Assembly: GCA_964017065.1 (NCBI GenBank)
Contig: OZ024790.1
Location: 9,442,387 to 9,506,386, forward strand
Origin: Haliclona indistincta
Lineage: Eukaryota > Porifera > Demospongiae > Haplosclerida > Chalinidae
Reading direction: 5' to 3'
DNA length: 64,000 nucleotides
Positions within the stretch are counted from its first letter, which is position 1. Every line of letters begins with the position of its first letter. The notes under the pieces were generated by a model. That model had not been told where the DNA came from. It ran no database searches and was given only the letters and a program-made list of their open reading frames with translations. The position numbers and the translations under genes were made by a program. This document shows, in pieces, positions 9,270-23,100 of the stretch.

Positions 9270-12200
9270 ATGTCGAGAGGAGCGAAGAAAGCTGAAGATG
9301 CAGAATGGATACGCATCCAGAAGAAAACGTTTACTCGTTGGTGCAACGAGCATTTGAAGAAGCAAGACATGACTATTGAAGATCTTGGCAAAGACCTGAG
9401 CGATGGTGTGCGGTTGATTGTTCTACTGGAGCTGCTTTCCGAGAAGAAGATTGGACGCTACAACAAGAAGCCGAAGATTCACGCGCAACGAATGGAGAAC
9501 GTCGAGATGGCGCTGAACTTCATCACAAGAACAGAGAAGCTGAGACTGGTCAATATCGGTGAGTGGGCGTTATCGCGGTCGAGCAGTTAGCAACGGTTTG
9601 CACCACCCATTTCTCTTTACAGGTGCTGGAGACATCGAGTCCGGTAACTTGAAGCTCATTTTGGGACTTATCTGGACGCTCATCCTTCACTACCAGATTA
9701 GTAAAGCTGGCCTGGGCTTTGATGACACCAAACAGAAAGGAGGAAAGTCAGGAGGGCCCAAGCAACTCCTTCTCCAATGGGTCCAGGTGAATAGTAAATG
9801 TGTACTGTACGACTGTTTGATGTAGTGTGTTATGCATAGCATAGATGAGGTACTGTTTGTTCTTTCTCAGTTACGAATCATCTGTATCTAGCTATGTGGG
9901 AGAGGGTTTACGGTTTCAACTCAGTTATCATATTTCTTTTCTCTGCAGTCGAAAATTCCTCAAAAGAATGTCACCAACTTAACCTCTGACTGGAATGATG
10001 GGACAGCAATTGCTTCGCTGGTGGACGCTCTTGCTCCCGGGCTTTGCCCCGAAGCAGACTCCATGGATCCCAAAAACGCTGTCGAAAATGCTCGCCATGC
10101 TATGTCGCTGGCTCAGGAATGGCTAGAAGTGCCTCAGGTCAGTTTCCTTTCTCTCTCATGTGTTGTCATTCTTTTACAAAGAGCACCTGTTAACTTTACT
10201 CGTTTGTTATTCTTGGTGTGTGCCCACACTGGGTTTATTGCTTCAGCAAGGTAGACTATGAGTTTCTATGTCAACCCTCCCACATGGTGTGAGTTTTACT
10301 GTCACATTCTTTTGGACTAGCATGTTTAGAATAGTGACTTGTGATATTATAATGTCAGCGTCCTCNNNNNNNNNNNNNNNNNNNNNNNNNNNNNNNNNNN
10401 NNNNNNNNNNNNNNNNNNNNNNNNNNNNNNNNNNNNNNNNNNNNNNNNNNNNNNNNNNNNNNNNNNNNNNNNNNNNNNNNNNNNNNNNNNNNNNNNNNNN
10501 NNNNNNNNNNNNNNNNNNNNNNNNNNNNNNNNNNNNNNNNNNNNNNNNNNNNNNNNNNNNNNNNNCCCTCTCTCTCTCCTCCCTATCCCTCCCTCATCTC
10601 CCTCCCTCTCCTCTCTCTCTCTCATCTCCCCTCCCTCCCTCCCTCCACTCCCTCCCTCCCTCTCCTCTTCTCTCTCTCCTCCCCTCTCTCTCTCTCTCTC
10701 TCTCTCTCCTCTCCTCCCTCCTCCCTCTCTTCCCTCCCTCCCTCCCTTCCTTCTCCCTCCCTCCCTCCCCTCCCTCCTCCTCCCTCCCCTCCCTCCCTCC
10801 TCCCTCCCTCTCCCACCCTTCCATGTTCAGTTGTTGGCTCCTGAAGACATGGCTAATCCTCATGTTGATGAGCTCAGCATGATGACGTACATCTCTCAGT
10901 TTTCCAAATGCTAATCTCAAGGAGGGAGCACCAGTGAAAGATTCCGATCCAAGCAAAGTGAAAGTTACTGGCCCAGGAGTAGAGCAAGAAGGTGTTGTAT
11001 CTGGACAACCAGTCGAATTCTATGTCGATGCAAAAGAAGCGGGGAGTGGAAACCTACGTACTGTTGTCAAGGGACCGAATGGTGACAATGAAGTGCTGAT
11101 TGAGAAGAAGAAAGATGGAACTTATACTTGCTCTTACGTTGCAACTGAAACCGGCCCGCACTCAGTTGAAGTCAAGTGGGTAGGAAAGCTTGTTCCGAGA
11201 AGTCCATTCCCAGTCAATGTGGCTCCAGGTGTCAACGCACAAGCCTGTCGGGCGTACGGTCCAGGCGTGGAAGGAACTGATCTAAAAGAAGGCTCTCCTA
11301 CTGAATTCTGGGTGGAAACAGCTGGTGCAGGTGAAGGTGACCTAGCTATCTTGATACGTGGTCCTAAGGGACCTCTTCCTGACACCAACATGGTGTGTGA
11401 AGCCATGGAGAACAACAAGTATCATGTCACATACACTCCGCCCGTTCCTGGTCAGTACTCAGTAGAGGTCACTTTCACTGGTCTGCACATTAGCGGCAGT
11501 CCATATCGTGTCAGAGTAGCAGCTAACAAGTCTAACGCCAGCAAGTGCTTTGCAAAAGGACCTGGTGTGGAAGGTAAAGGGTTGTCTGTCAAGAAGGAGA
11601 CATGGTTCAGAGTCTCTACAAAGGGCGCTGGAAAGGGAGAGCTCACCGCAAATGTCCGTGGACCTCATGGAGAACTCAAGACAAAATCAATGCCTAAAGA
11701 ACCGGGAGTCATGGAATTCAAGTACACACCCATGGAGCTTGGAGAACATGTCGTCACTGTCAAGTTCGGTGGAGACCAGATACCTGGCAGCCGTTTCCGA
11801 GTTCAGGTTGAACCCCCAACTGATCCCACCAAGTGTGTCACAACTGGACTGGGTGTTGCTCCACAAGGTGTCCGAGTGAAAGAGCTTGCACCGTTTACCG
11901 TAAAGAGTAAAGAAGCTGGTGCTGGGGAAGTTACTGTTGCTGTCACTGGGCCCAAGGGAAAGATACCTTGCGAGAAGAAATCTGCTCCTTATGTCGATGA
12001 TTTTACGTACAAGCCAGAAGAGGTCGGGAAGTACACAGTCGACGTGAAGTTTGCTGGGAAGCATGTCCCAGGAAGTCCGTTCTCTGTCGCGGCTACTGAT
12101 GCTTCAAAGGTGAAGATAACTGGACCCGGTATGAATGGAGAGCTACTTCCAATCAACAAACCACTCAAGTATAAAGTCAATGCCCAAGGTGCAGGCCCAG

Positions 12201-15200
12201 GTAATCTAGCTAGTAGGGTCCAACAAGGCCCAACATTAGATGTTGCTGATGTCACTGACGTGCCGACTAAAATAACGGACCACAAGAACAACACCTTTGA
12301 TATTGACTACACACCAACTTGCGCTGGTGTCGAGCGTATGAACGTCACATTTGGCGAGTCACCTATTCCGAACACTCCAATTCATCTCAACATTTACGAC
12401 ACAAGCAAAGTGATCGCCAGTGGACCAGGTCTTCAAGCTGGTAACAAAACTGACCAGCCGACCCACTTCAATGTGGACATGAGACAAGCTGGGGAAGGAC
12501 AACTTCAAATTTCTCTAGCTGGTCCAGAGGAAATTCCCGTCTCCATCAAAGATCAGGCAAACAGCATGGTTCGGTGTGAATACACTCCAACAATGGCTGG
12601 TGAATATGCTTTCAACATTCTCTTTGAAGGGGAGCCCATCCCTAACAGCCCATTCAAAGTGCCTATATCAGCGACAACTGACTCAAATTTAGCCAAAGCT
12701 TATGGACCTGGAATCGAATCTACTGAACTTACCACTGACACAACGACCGAGTTCTTCGTTGATTTTAAAGAGGCCGGTGAAGGAGATGTACTGGTGACAG
12801 TTGAAGGACCTGCAGGAGGCGCTGAACTAACTGAAGAAGACGTTGAACCAGGGCTCAAGAAGTACCAGTACTCAACCGTACCTGACGAAGCGGGTGTATA
12901 CGTCGTGGATGTTAAGTTTGCCGACAAGCCGATACCAAGCTCACCCTTTGAAGTACCCGTTGCATGGAAAACAGACCCCACTCAAGTGAAAGCTGAAGGA
13001 CCAGGATTGGAAGGAGGAATTTCGGGAGAATGGACGGATTTCAAAATCGACATGACAAAGGCTGGTAATGGTGCTCTCAATCTTGGCATAGAAGGCCCGT
13101 GTCAAGCACCGTACGAGTGTGAAGATCATGAAGATGGTAACGTTACCATCACGTATTGTCCCGACGAACCTGGCACTTATGTTATCAATGTCCAGTTTGC
13201 AGGTGAACACATACCAGGCAGTCCATTCACACCAGAGTTTTACGCAACCACAGACTCAAAGAAGGTCAGAGCATACGGACCAGGTCTGAGAAAGGACGGA
13301 GTAAAGGTTGGAGACCCTGGTGATTTCACTATCGATACGAAGGCAGGAGGAGCTGGTGCCGTGGACGTACAAGTTTTAGGACCACTAGCAAGGGGACGAC
13401 GTGGTACCATCACTGGTGCTAAGCCGGTCATCACGAACAACAATGACAACACGTACGGTGTTGTTTACAACCCTCGCAAAGTAGGCACGTACAATGTTGT
13501 GGTCATGTTTGCTGGAGAACCTATTCCCGACTCACCTTATGAGGTCAACGTCACCGATCCCTCAAGAGTTGAACTTGACGGACCGGGAATTGGAGAAGAA
13601 GAAGAGGAAATCTTTCAGGTTGAAGATGAGCTTCGGTGGTTTGCTGATTGCACTCAGGCTGGTCCTGGAAAACTTGAGTTTGATCTGGCTGGACCAGAAG
13701 GAGCCAGCAAAGAAGTCAACGTTGTAACAGTCACTGAGGACAGCTATACCATCGATTACATTCCAGAGGTACCTGGAAACTATGTCTTGAACGTAAAGTT
13801 TGCTGGCAACCGTCTCGAAGACAGTCCCAACTTTACCGTAGCAGACTCGGGCAGTGTGAAAGTGTATGGGCCTGCTTTCGATGGAGTGAAGGTTGGAGAG
13901 AAGGCAGTCTTCCATGTCGATGTGAGTGATGCCGGAGAAGGAAAACTTGCGCTGCTCATGAAGGGACCAGAGCAAGGAGAGATATCTTGTGATGGACCCG
14001 ATGGTCCAAAAACCACGTTCTCTTTCGTTCCCAAGACATCCGGAGAATTCTTACTTACAGTTAAGTTTGCAGATCAGGAAATTCCTGATAGCCCTTACTC
14101 GATCCCAGTACGAAACATCAACAAGGTTCTTGTTTCCGGATCAGGTGTTACTGGAAAAGGAACGGCCGTCGGGAAGCCTGCTGAAATAGTCGTCGACACA
14201 ACAGCATCAGGTCCAGCGCCTGTCAAAGCCAAGGTGACCAGCCCTTCAGGCAAGACTGAGGATGTCGTCATTGCAGTTGAAGAAGTCGACAATGACGAAC
14301 AGGAGGGTACTTCTCCCATCATGACAGGAGGATACACACCAAAGGAGATGGGGTATCATACAGTAGAAATTGAATACGCTGATCAAGCGGTACCTGACTC
14401 ACCGTACAATGTGCCTATTGGTAATCCAGGAGCAGTGAGGCTTGCTGGAGAAGGCCTAAGTCACGCTGTCCTCTTCCATGATAATGTCATTGACTGCTTC
14501 ACAGAGAAAGCTGGTCCCGGTGACATCTCTGCTGAATTTTCAGGTCCTAGCCCCGCCAAATGGTCAGTAACAAAAGAGTCTGAGCATCACCAGAAGTTAC
14601 ACTACACAGTGGACACACCTGGAGAGTACAAAGCCACTGTTTGCTACAATGAACTACCTGTCGATGCTCCTTACACCATCACAACCACTGATCCTGGAAA
14701 ATGCAAGGTTAGCGGGCCAGGTATTGAACCCGGTGTTGTGGCTCAGCGCCAGACCTACTTTGACGTAGACACCAACGATGCGGGACAAGGTTCTCTTGAT
14801 GTTTCTATCATTTCTCCATCTGGTTTAATACCAGCAAAAGTGTCCGAGACTGTTCGAGGAATTTACACTGCCACATATTCGCCTCCTGTTCCAGGTGACT
14901 ACACTATCAATGTCAAGTTTGCCGGATCGCACGTGGAGAGGTCGCCCTTTTCCATTGTTGTAGGTGACCCAGGCAAAGTGAAATGTTTTGGACCTGGTTT
15001 GGAGTCGGCCATTGTCAATGAGCCAGCACACTTTACAGTTGACATCAGCAAGGCAGGAGAAGGGCCTATGGATGTTGACATTGCTGGTCCACAGAATGCT
15101 TCCTGTAACGTGAACTCCAATGAAACTAAAAATGGTGTCTACAAGGTTGACTACACTGCTCCTCGTCCTGGAATCTACGACATCCATGTCAGATTTGCTG

Positions 15201-15514
15201 GTGCAGAAGTGGCTGGGTCACCGTTTCGAAGTGAGTGCCAGCGATCGGCACCAGATGCTTCCAAGTGTAAGATCACTGGTCTTGAATCTCCTGGTAAATT
15301 TCAAGTCGACTGCAAGGCTGCTGGTGGGAATGGCCTACTAGAGGTTGGTGTGACAGGAGCATACGTGCCAGCTGAGTTCGTATCGGTAAAGCATAATGGT
15401 GACTACACATTCAGTGTGTCCTATGATATTGGAGAGCCTGGAAAGACCATTATAAGTGTGAAATGGCATGGTAAACATCTGACTGGCAGCCCGTTCACTG
15501 TTTTCAACAAGTAA
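9270..15514 (+). CDS. Filamin 1: actin-binding domain plus 16 Ig-filamin repeats
   Basis: Filamins are dimeric actin cross-linkers and scaffolds. Exons are 9270-9558 (CH1, from ATG), 9623-9786, 9949-10137 (CH2) and 10831-15514 (end of CH2 linker plus the entire rod, stop TAA). CH1 carries FTRWCNEHL and DGVRLIVLLE; CH2 carries DWNDGTAIASLVDALAPGLC. The rod has 16 repeats of ~95 residues, with recurrent YGPGVE, YTP and PGSPF motifs. The last repeat (ASKCKITG...KWHGKHLTGSPF) is the dimerisation type. There is no obvious long hinge before it. Animal filamins commonly have ~20-24 repeats, so this rod is short. The fourth exon carries one extra base: a run of four T at 10900-10903, where QFPNANLKEG is expected, breaks the frame. 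Without that T the total is 5,325 nt, 1,774 residues, and all phases agree. An assembly gap lies in intron 3. Confidence 0.95.
10366..10565. other. Assembly gap (200 N)
   Basis: A run of exactly 200 N lies inside filamin 1 intron 3, immediately beside a pyrimidine-only repeat. The round number suggests a scaffolding placeholder rather than a measured gap, so the intron length is unknown. Confidence 0.98.
10566..10815 (+). repeat. CT/CCCT pyrimidine repeat before filamin 1 exon 4
   Basis: About 250 bases of pure pyrimidine (CCCT and CT units) lie on the coding strand. They end some 15 bases before the 3' splice site at 10829-10830. The repeat probably caused the gap on its left. Confidence 0.93.
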
Positions 15515-16994
15515 CATGACATTAGCCATTGAAAAGACTTAATCTCTCTATCACAAATTCAATCATTAATTTTTTTAGTGACATGATCTTATAATAATTG
15601 TAGTAGTGACCACAATAATTATCAGTAACTAACTTTCTCCCTTTACTGTTCTAGAAAGTTTGAATACTTCTTCATAAATATTATTTCAAATTCATGTCGA
15701 AGATAGTGATTGCTGTATCTGTTGTCATAGATACAACATATGCTATCTTAGGAAGAGCAATCCTGTATATATACGCTATGGTTGATAAGCTTTATCTGGT
15801 TTAAAATAACTACTGCCAAGTTCACAATCTGTAGTAGACACACCAGCTTGTTTACTACACTTACAGACAACTTACAAATGCATTTGTGGCAGCAGATCTA
15901 AGTTTTGATGAGCTGGTCTACAATGTAACTACTTGGCAGCATTTCTACAGAATAATTATTTGTGCTTCCCTGCAGACAGGAAGCCAATGGTACTGGGAAC
16001 CAGTAGTATTAGGCAGTGCTCTTTTTTATTCACTAGTGGAACCGTGCCTGTTTATTTCATAGTTGCTTTCTGTTTTCTTAACAAAACCACGGAATGTCTG
16101 TGGCTGTGTACTCCGCGATTGTGGTATGTAGGAGTGATCATTTACTCCAGCAATGATCAGATAATTATAATTTTGAGACCGCATACACGAAGATTTGTAG
16201 TGATGAAGTTCCAGTACAAGGTGACAGCACACTTTCATGTCGGCTAACCCATGTCAGTTAATAGAAACGTTTTCGTTGTTTTGGAGTGGTGCCAGTGTTT
16301 ACCCAACATGAGTATGTATTTTCCAAGTAGCTAGACAATACCATGCCTTGCACTTGCAAGCAGAGTTTAGGCATCAGATGTATCAACAGTATTTGGTTTG
16401 ATTTTGAGACTTTTATGTTGCGTCAGAGTAGATTTAGCCTAACCAAAAATGGATTTGCTGGTAATTGAATTTCTTAAGTAAACAACCACTTACCTCAGTT
16501 GGTTACCTACTCACCTAGGTGACAAGAATTCCAAAGAGTATGTAACCATTGCTATGCCAACTGCAGCCAATAGAGGAAATGGATATCGTTATCACAGCAA
16601 TATCTCTCAGGTGGTGTATAGATATAAGTGCTGTTATACAAAAACACAAACAAGAAGATTGTCATGTTTTATTACAAGCCACTGTAGCTAGGATAGAGGC
16701 TGAGTAAACTTTGAAAGTGTATGTAAGTTGTGCAGAAATAGTTTAGTTCACAGAGACCACATAATTTGAATTTGTGCTTGGTAAATGAATTTTCACGCAT
16801 ACAAGAGTATCAATTAGTCTACTTGGCATTTCATAAGGCGTCCAGATGGTCTATTGTGTTCGGAATGCTACTCGTTAAGGGACATCTGCTGTTGGTATGT
16901 CGCTTCGAACTTTTAAACCTTGTTATCGGTCGCTGCTAAGCACCGTAGTGACGGCAACATCCGGTGGTTACTGGTAACCGGGCAACCGTGCGAG
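15515..16994. other. Spacer between filamins 1 and 2
   Basis: This ~1.5-kb stretch holds the filamin 1 3' flank and filamin 2 upstream sequence. I see no open frame with family resemblance and no clear transposon ends. A short frame at 15933-16247 has no recognisable features. Confidence 0.45.
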
Positions 16995-17003
16995 TATAAA
17001 AAG
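16995..17003 (+). promoter_or_regulatory. Candidate TATA box of filamin 2
   Basis: The sequence TATAAAAAG lies about 170 bases upstream of the end of the first non-coding exon (17171). An ATTGGT (inverted CCAAT-like) word follows at about 17013-17018. Transcription would start near 17030, which suits an exon ending at 17171. The motif is seen directly; its use is inferred. Confidence 0.5.
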
Positions 17004-17169
17004 TGAATGTCGATTGGTGAAATTCTTGTACGTTGGCATTCCGCATTCAATCCAGCAACTTGAGTGCTGCTGCAGTTTGCCTTCAAAGTGAAAAATTTGG
17101 ATTCTGTTACCTGATTCTTGGTATCATACATCCTCGCAGTAGCTGCAGAGTTGCTGCAGGAGTAGCAAA

Positions 17170-20100
17170 ATGTAAGCCGCTAGCATTTTGTGTTTACTGC
17201 AGTACTTCATCATCGGTTTGTTATGCAGGAGTGTCTCTCCAGAAGCCGTGGGCTCGGAGGACTGGAAGCTCATTCAACAAAACGTGTTCACTCGTTGGTG
17301 CAACGAGAGGCTCAAAGTAGTGTCGCTGGTCGTGGAAGAGCTGCAAGCAGACCTGAGCGATGGAGTGCGGTTGGTTGCTTTGGTGCAAGTGCTCTCGCAG
17401 AAAAAAGTCGGTCGCTACAACAAGAAGCCTCGAGTTCGCGCGCAGAAAATGGAGAATGTGCAGCTGGCCTTGGACCTCCTGACGAAAGTAGAGAAAATTC
17501 GGCTTGTCAACATAGGTGAGAAGTTTAAATTACTACAAGTTAGCACTTTAAGTTGTTTACTACTTCAAACTTGTATGATCATCTGGTCGGGTATCACCTG
17601 AGTGAGCCTTTCCTGCGATAGTGTTTAGAAGTGCACAATGCGAATTGGCTGTGATGTGATTCATTATAATTCTACTCTCTAGCTCTAATGTCAAAGCTAA
17701 TACAATTTGAGGAGCATAATTGTAGTAATTTTACAACTTAACTAGAACAGTAGTATACATTTGATCTGGTTATCGTGGGTCTGGGTTGTCTTATAATCAT
17801 ACTATGTCTTACTATCTGTGGTGCCAGCTTGCCTCAGTGAGCACCTGAGTGGATCTAATTAATAGGATGCCCATATGTTAGTGGTTAAAATATACATCCA
17901 TGTGTCTCATTTGAAAGGTTTGTCTGTTTAGCCATCATAGCAATTCATATACTACTGGTAATGGCTGTACTGACTGGTCTAAAAAGTACATTACTGATTT
18001 TTGACAAGATTACATTTGTAGTTGGCAGGTGTGAATTGTACCTATTTTGTTAATAAGAGCTAACACTGATGCACCATAAGAGCATAGCTGACCATAAAGT
18101 CAGTCATAAATTCACACAAATTTGCATGTGCTGTTGTGTTCACACATCTCTGTGCCATCCTGCTTCTACTTTTGATAACTGACACTGTCCACCATGCTTG
18201 GAATATTCAGAATTCTGCACATTACTAAATGTACAGCAAGTCACTGTTATATTTTGTATAGGTGCTGGAGATATTGGAGATGGAAATTTGAAGCTGATCC
18301 TTGGACTCATCTGGACTCTCATTCTCCATTACCAGATTAGTGTTGGCTTTGGTTTTGAACCATCCACCGACAAAAAGGGAAAGCAGGTGTCTGCCAAAGA
18401 GATTGTAAAAGACTACATCCAGGTGTGAAAATACCAATGCTTAATAATGTGTTCACACACATAACTGTAATAATTCACACACTACGGTTAAACAGTAATT
18501 TGTGCTGTGGTTTGTCCTGACAATGTTTTTTGATGATTGCTTTTGCAGGATCTTATACCTCACAAGAAAGTCACCAACTTTACAACAGACTGGAATGATG
18601 GCATTCTTGTGGCTGCGTTGGTTGATGCTGTTGCTCCAGGTCTCTGTCCCGAAGCCTACACCATGAAACCAGAAGATGGGCTAGAGAACGCCAAGTTGGC
18701 AATGGACCGTGCTGAAGACTGGCTTGGAGTACCACAGGTGATTGATTTGTCAAATCAACCAGTAAAGAAACCATAGATTTACTGTAACTTAATCCAAACA
18801 GCCTGTCTACTATACTACGTTTGTTAATTTGAGCCCATACTTTGTAATTTCTCTTGGGAAAACAAGTAGGTGTGAAATGTCTTCAAACAGACAAGCTTGA
18901 ACGACTCTTCACCTTTAAGCATGAAATGCATGCTTGCACCAGCTTTACTGTAACCCTAGAAACCATGTTGAGTCTTTGTGTAAACTAGCCAGAGGTGTTA
19001 AAATTTCTTGCATTCATTCTTTCTGTTGATGAATATTTAGGTTCTTCTACCACAAGATATGGTCAATCCTAAAGTGGATGCGCACAGCGTCATGACGTAC
19101 ATCTCTCAATTCCCCGAGGCTAAGCTCAAAGACGGCGCTCCACTCACCGTAACAGGAGATCCCAGTAAGGTCGTAGTTTCTGGTCCAGGCGTTGGAAAAG
19201 AGATTCCTATCGAAGTAGAGGTTACGTTTTACGTCGACACCACAAAGGCGGGCGTCGGTCCATTGAACGTTGACATCATAAACCCTGATGGGAAGAGAAT
19301 CGTCGCTGGCATCGACTTCAAAGATGGAGTCTACACCTACAAATTTACAGCACCTGTAAAAGGCAAGTATGACATCAAGGTGGTCTGGTGTGGCAAGCCA
19401 GTCCCCGGTAGTACCTTTACGGTTGACGCTTTCCCGGGCGCACAAATGGCTGCTGATGCTCCACCTACTTCTAGCACACCATTGCCTGAGGTTGAAGCTA
19501 CTGGAAAAGGACTAGAAGAAGGCTTCGTCGATGAATGGGCTGAATTCGAAGTGGACTGCAGCAAGGCAGAATCAGGTGGGTTTGAAGTAAAGATAGACGG
19601 CCCAGCAAAAGCTGAAACTAAGATTACTCAGCAGCCTGATGGCAAAATTCTTGTCAGGTATCTACCTAAGGTTGCTGGATGCTATAGCGTAGTTGTGCTT
19701 TTTGCTGGTAAAGAAATACCAGGCAGTCCTTTCAAACCTACGATTGTTGCTAAAGCTTCTCAAGATGAGATACCAACTAAGACAAAGGTCTTTGAGCTTA
19801 GCCAGATTCAGGAAGGCGTAAGACTTGGAGAAGCCTTTGAATTCAAATTGGATACCTCTAAGTCCCCTGTCACTAGGACAGTCACTGCCATCATTTCAGG
19901 ACCTTATGGAAAAACCGAAGTCCCCATAGAACTAACAAACAGCAAATTTACTCTTCAAACTGCACCCGAACTTCTTTCTGGAGCAACTTTTGATCCTGAA
20001 GTTACAAATGATGGCGGCATATATACTGTCAATTTCGTCCCCAAGAAGATTGGTGTATATGCTCTCCTTCTCTTCTTTGGTGAGGCACCAGTTTCAGGCA

Positions 20101-23100
20101 CTCCCCATTTCTTTGGTGTCAATGATCCTTCGGCTGTTAAACTCACTGGTAGCGGCTGTGGTGAGTCAGAAGAGGTATTCCATGTCGAAAAGGCTCTAGC
20201 ATGGGAAGCAGACTGCGTAGAGGCAGGACCAGGCTCTCTCAAGGCATTTATCTTCGGTCCAGAAGAATGCAGCAAAGATGTCACAGTTGCTGCTCATCCT
20301 GACAAAGAAGATGTCTACAACATCTCGTACACTCCCGATGTAGCCGGTTCGTTTAGACTCGCTGTCACCTTTGCCGGTCATGAAGTTGATAACTGTCCTA
20401 CTCTTCACGTCAGTGACCCATCGAAGGCAAGTGTAGCAGGAATCAAGTATGCTTTCGTTGGTGATGAGGTCCCATTCAAAATCGACCTCAGCAATGCGGG
20501 ATCTGGTACTCTGAGCGCTCAACTGAAAGGTCCTTCTCAACAACCTTTGACCTTCAAGGACAACAATGATGGCACAGGAACCTTGAGCTTCATCGCAACT
20601 GAAGTCGGACATTATGAACTTGAGGTCAAGTTTGGAGAAAAGGAACTCACTGATGTCCCTCTCGATGTTACAGTCATTGATCCTACTTCTCTTAAAATCT
20701 ATGGTTCTGGTTTTACCGGAGAGGGAGCAATTGTTGGCAAGATAGCAGCTGTCTACATTGACACCACTAAAGCTGGATCAGGTTCACTTGAAGTCAAACT
20801 TACTCCTCCAGAAGGCGAAGAAGTTGTCTTGGAGTTAATCGCACTTGAAGAAAATCCACAAATTTTTAAGTGCCATTATCGACCTGAAAAGATTGGCGAG
20901 TATAAACTAGAGATAATCTTTGCCACTGTTCAAGTCAAAGGATCACCATTTACAGTACCAATCGCTAGCCCCACTGCAGTGAAGATGTCAGTTTTCGGAT
21001 TGCTTTTCGCTGTTCCAGGTGAGACGTGTGCTTTGGACTGCTTCACAGAAAGTGCTGGACCAGGCATGCTTACTGTCGACTTCGATGGTGAACCACTAGA
21101 TGTACAAGTGAAACCGATTACTGAGAATCATAGTCAGCTTCTATTTGCAGTGCCTGACGAAGGCTGCTACAAAGCAACGGTCTGCTACAATGGAGTACCG
21201 ATTGCCAGCTCACTCAAGATATCAACAGGAGATGCGTCAAAGTGCACTGTTTCGGCCATACCTGAAAAAACACTTGTCAACGAAGAAGCAAAGTTTGTAG
21301 TTGACACAAAAGAAGCAGGAAAAGGCAAACTGGAGGTTAGCGTCGAAGGACCAAATGATAAGTCAGTTCCAGTGCAAGTCAAACCAGTGGAAGAGAATCA
21401 ATATGCTGTTCTCTACACTCCTGAAGAAGCAGGAAACTACACAATCAATATTCAGTATGCTGCTCAAAATCTCCCAGACTCTCCTTACACAACTATGGCC
21501 TACAATCCAGATGCTGTGATATACACACTAGACACTCCCAGCATAGCTACACTTGGAGAAACGACAGAAGTCAAAGTGGACGTCAGTAATGCTGGCTTAG
21601 GAGAGGAAGAACTTGAAGTATCTCTTGAAGGTCCAGTTGAGTGTCCTCTCTCTTGCAAACAAATCGAAGATGATGTTGTTTACTACTCCTTCCAACCAGA
21701 AGAACCTGGAACTTACACAGTTCCAATCTGCTATGCAGGATGCCCCATTAGCAAAGAACCGATACATGTGACTTTCGTAGACCCAACTGCAGTAGATGTG
21801 TCTGGTCCTGGAGTCACAGGAGATGGTATCAAGCTCCATCAACCAGCCGAGGTGATCGTAGACACTTCCAAGTCAGGAAGTGCACCAGTAGAAGCCAAAG
21901 TCACTTTACCGTCAGGACAAGTGGATACTCTCAAACTCGAACCACAAGACGAGCAGCATCCTGAGGTGCTGGTAGCCAGCTACACTCCAGATGAGTCTGG
22001 AACTTATGCTCTTGGTATCAACTTCAATGACCAGCCACTTGCAGACTCTCCCTACGCTGTGTATGTTCCAAAGAATGAAGAGATAGCACTTTCTGGCCCT
22101 GGGCTCAGTCAAGCTGTGGTAGGCGAACCAAACATTCTAGATTTCTTCATGAACAATATGGAACCTGAAGCTATGCAAGTTAAATTCGCTACACCTGAAG
22201 GAGAAGAGGTTCCAGTGGAATGTACACTTGTACCAATTAATGAAGATCATTGCCAAGTACAGTATGTACCACAAGAAGAAACAACATTGTGTGCTCTTCC
22301 TCTGTATGCTGGAGAACCGATAGGAGAAAAACTTTCGATTGAAGCCGGCTGTCCAGCAAAATGCAAAGCATCTGGTCCTGGACTAGAGAGTAAGCTAACA
22401 GCAGGAGATGAGACATGGTTTACAGTGGACACCTCAGAAGCCGGCCCTGGTGCTTTGAAGGTGTGTGTGGCCACTCCTGACAATGTGCCTATCAAGATAC
22501 ACTCAACTGAAGAGAAACCAGGAGTTGAGAAGGTCACATACACTCCAACAATCGGAGGAGACTATGAAGTCGCAGTTACTTACAATGATGCTGATATTCC
22601 AGGCTCTCCATTCCCTGTTTCTGTCATCAATCCTAAAGCAGTGTCACGAGATTTGATCTCTTCTCCACGAATCACCCTTGGTGAGCCAGTAGAGCTTGAA
22701 GTAGACACTAGCGAAGCTGGTGAAGGAGACCTTGATTACTCCGTCGAGGGACCAGTAGAGTGCCCTATCAATGTATGCGATCATGGAGACGGTGCACAAA
22801 CTCTCTCCTTTACTCCAACTGCTATAGGTACATACCATGTTCCCATTTCGTATGCTGATCTACCAGTCTTTGAGAAACCAATTGAAATCAATGTAACCGA
22901 TCCTTCAGCTGTTGAAGTGTCTGGTCCTGGAGTCACAGGAGATGGTATCAAGCTCCATCAACCAGCTGAGGTGATCGTAGACACATCCAAGTCAGGAAGT
23001 GCACCAGTAGAAGCCAAAGTCACTTTACCGTCAGGAGAAGTGGACACTCTCAAATTCCAACCAAAGGATGAGCAGCATCCTGAGGTGCTGGTAGCCAGCT

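Noticed and set aside
17188..17601. Filamin 2 starting at the in-frame ATG at 17188
   Set aside because: It would add the translation of an intron (MCLLQYFIIGLL) before CH1. The split ATG at 17170/17229 gives a start like that of filamin 1 with good splice sites.
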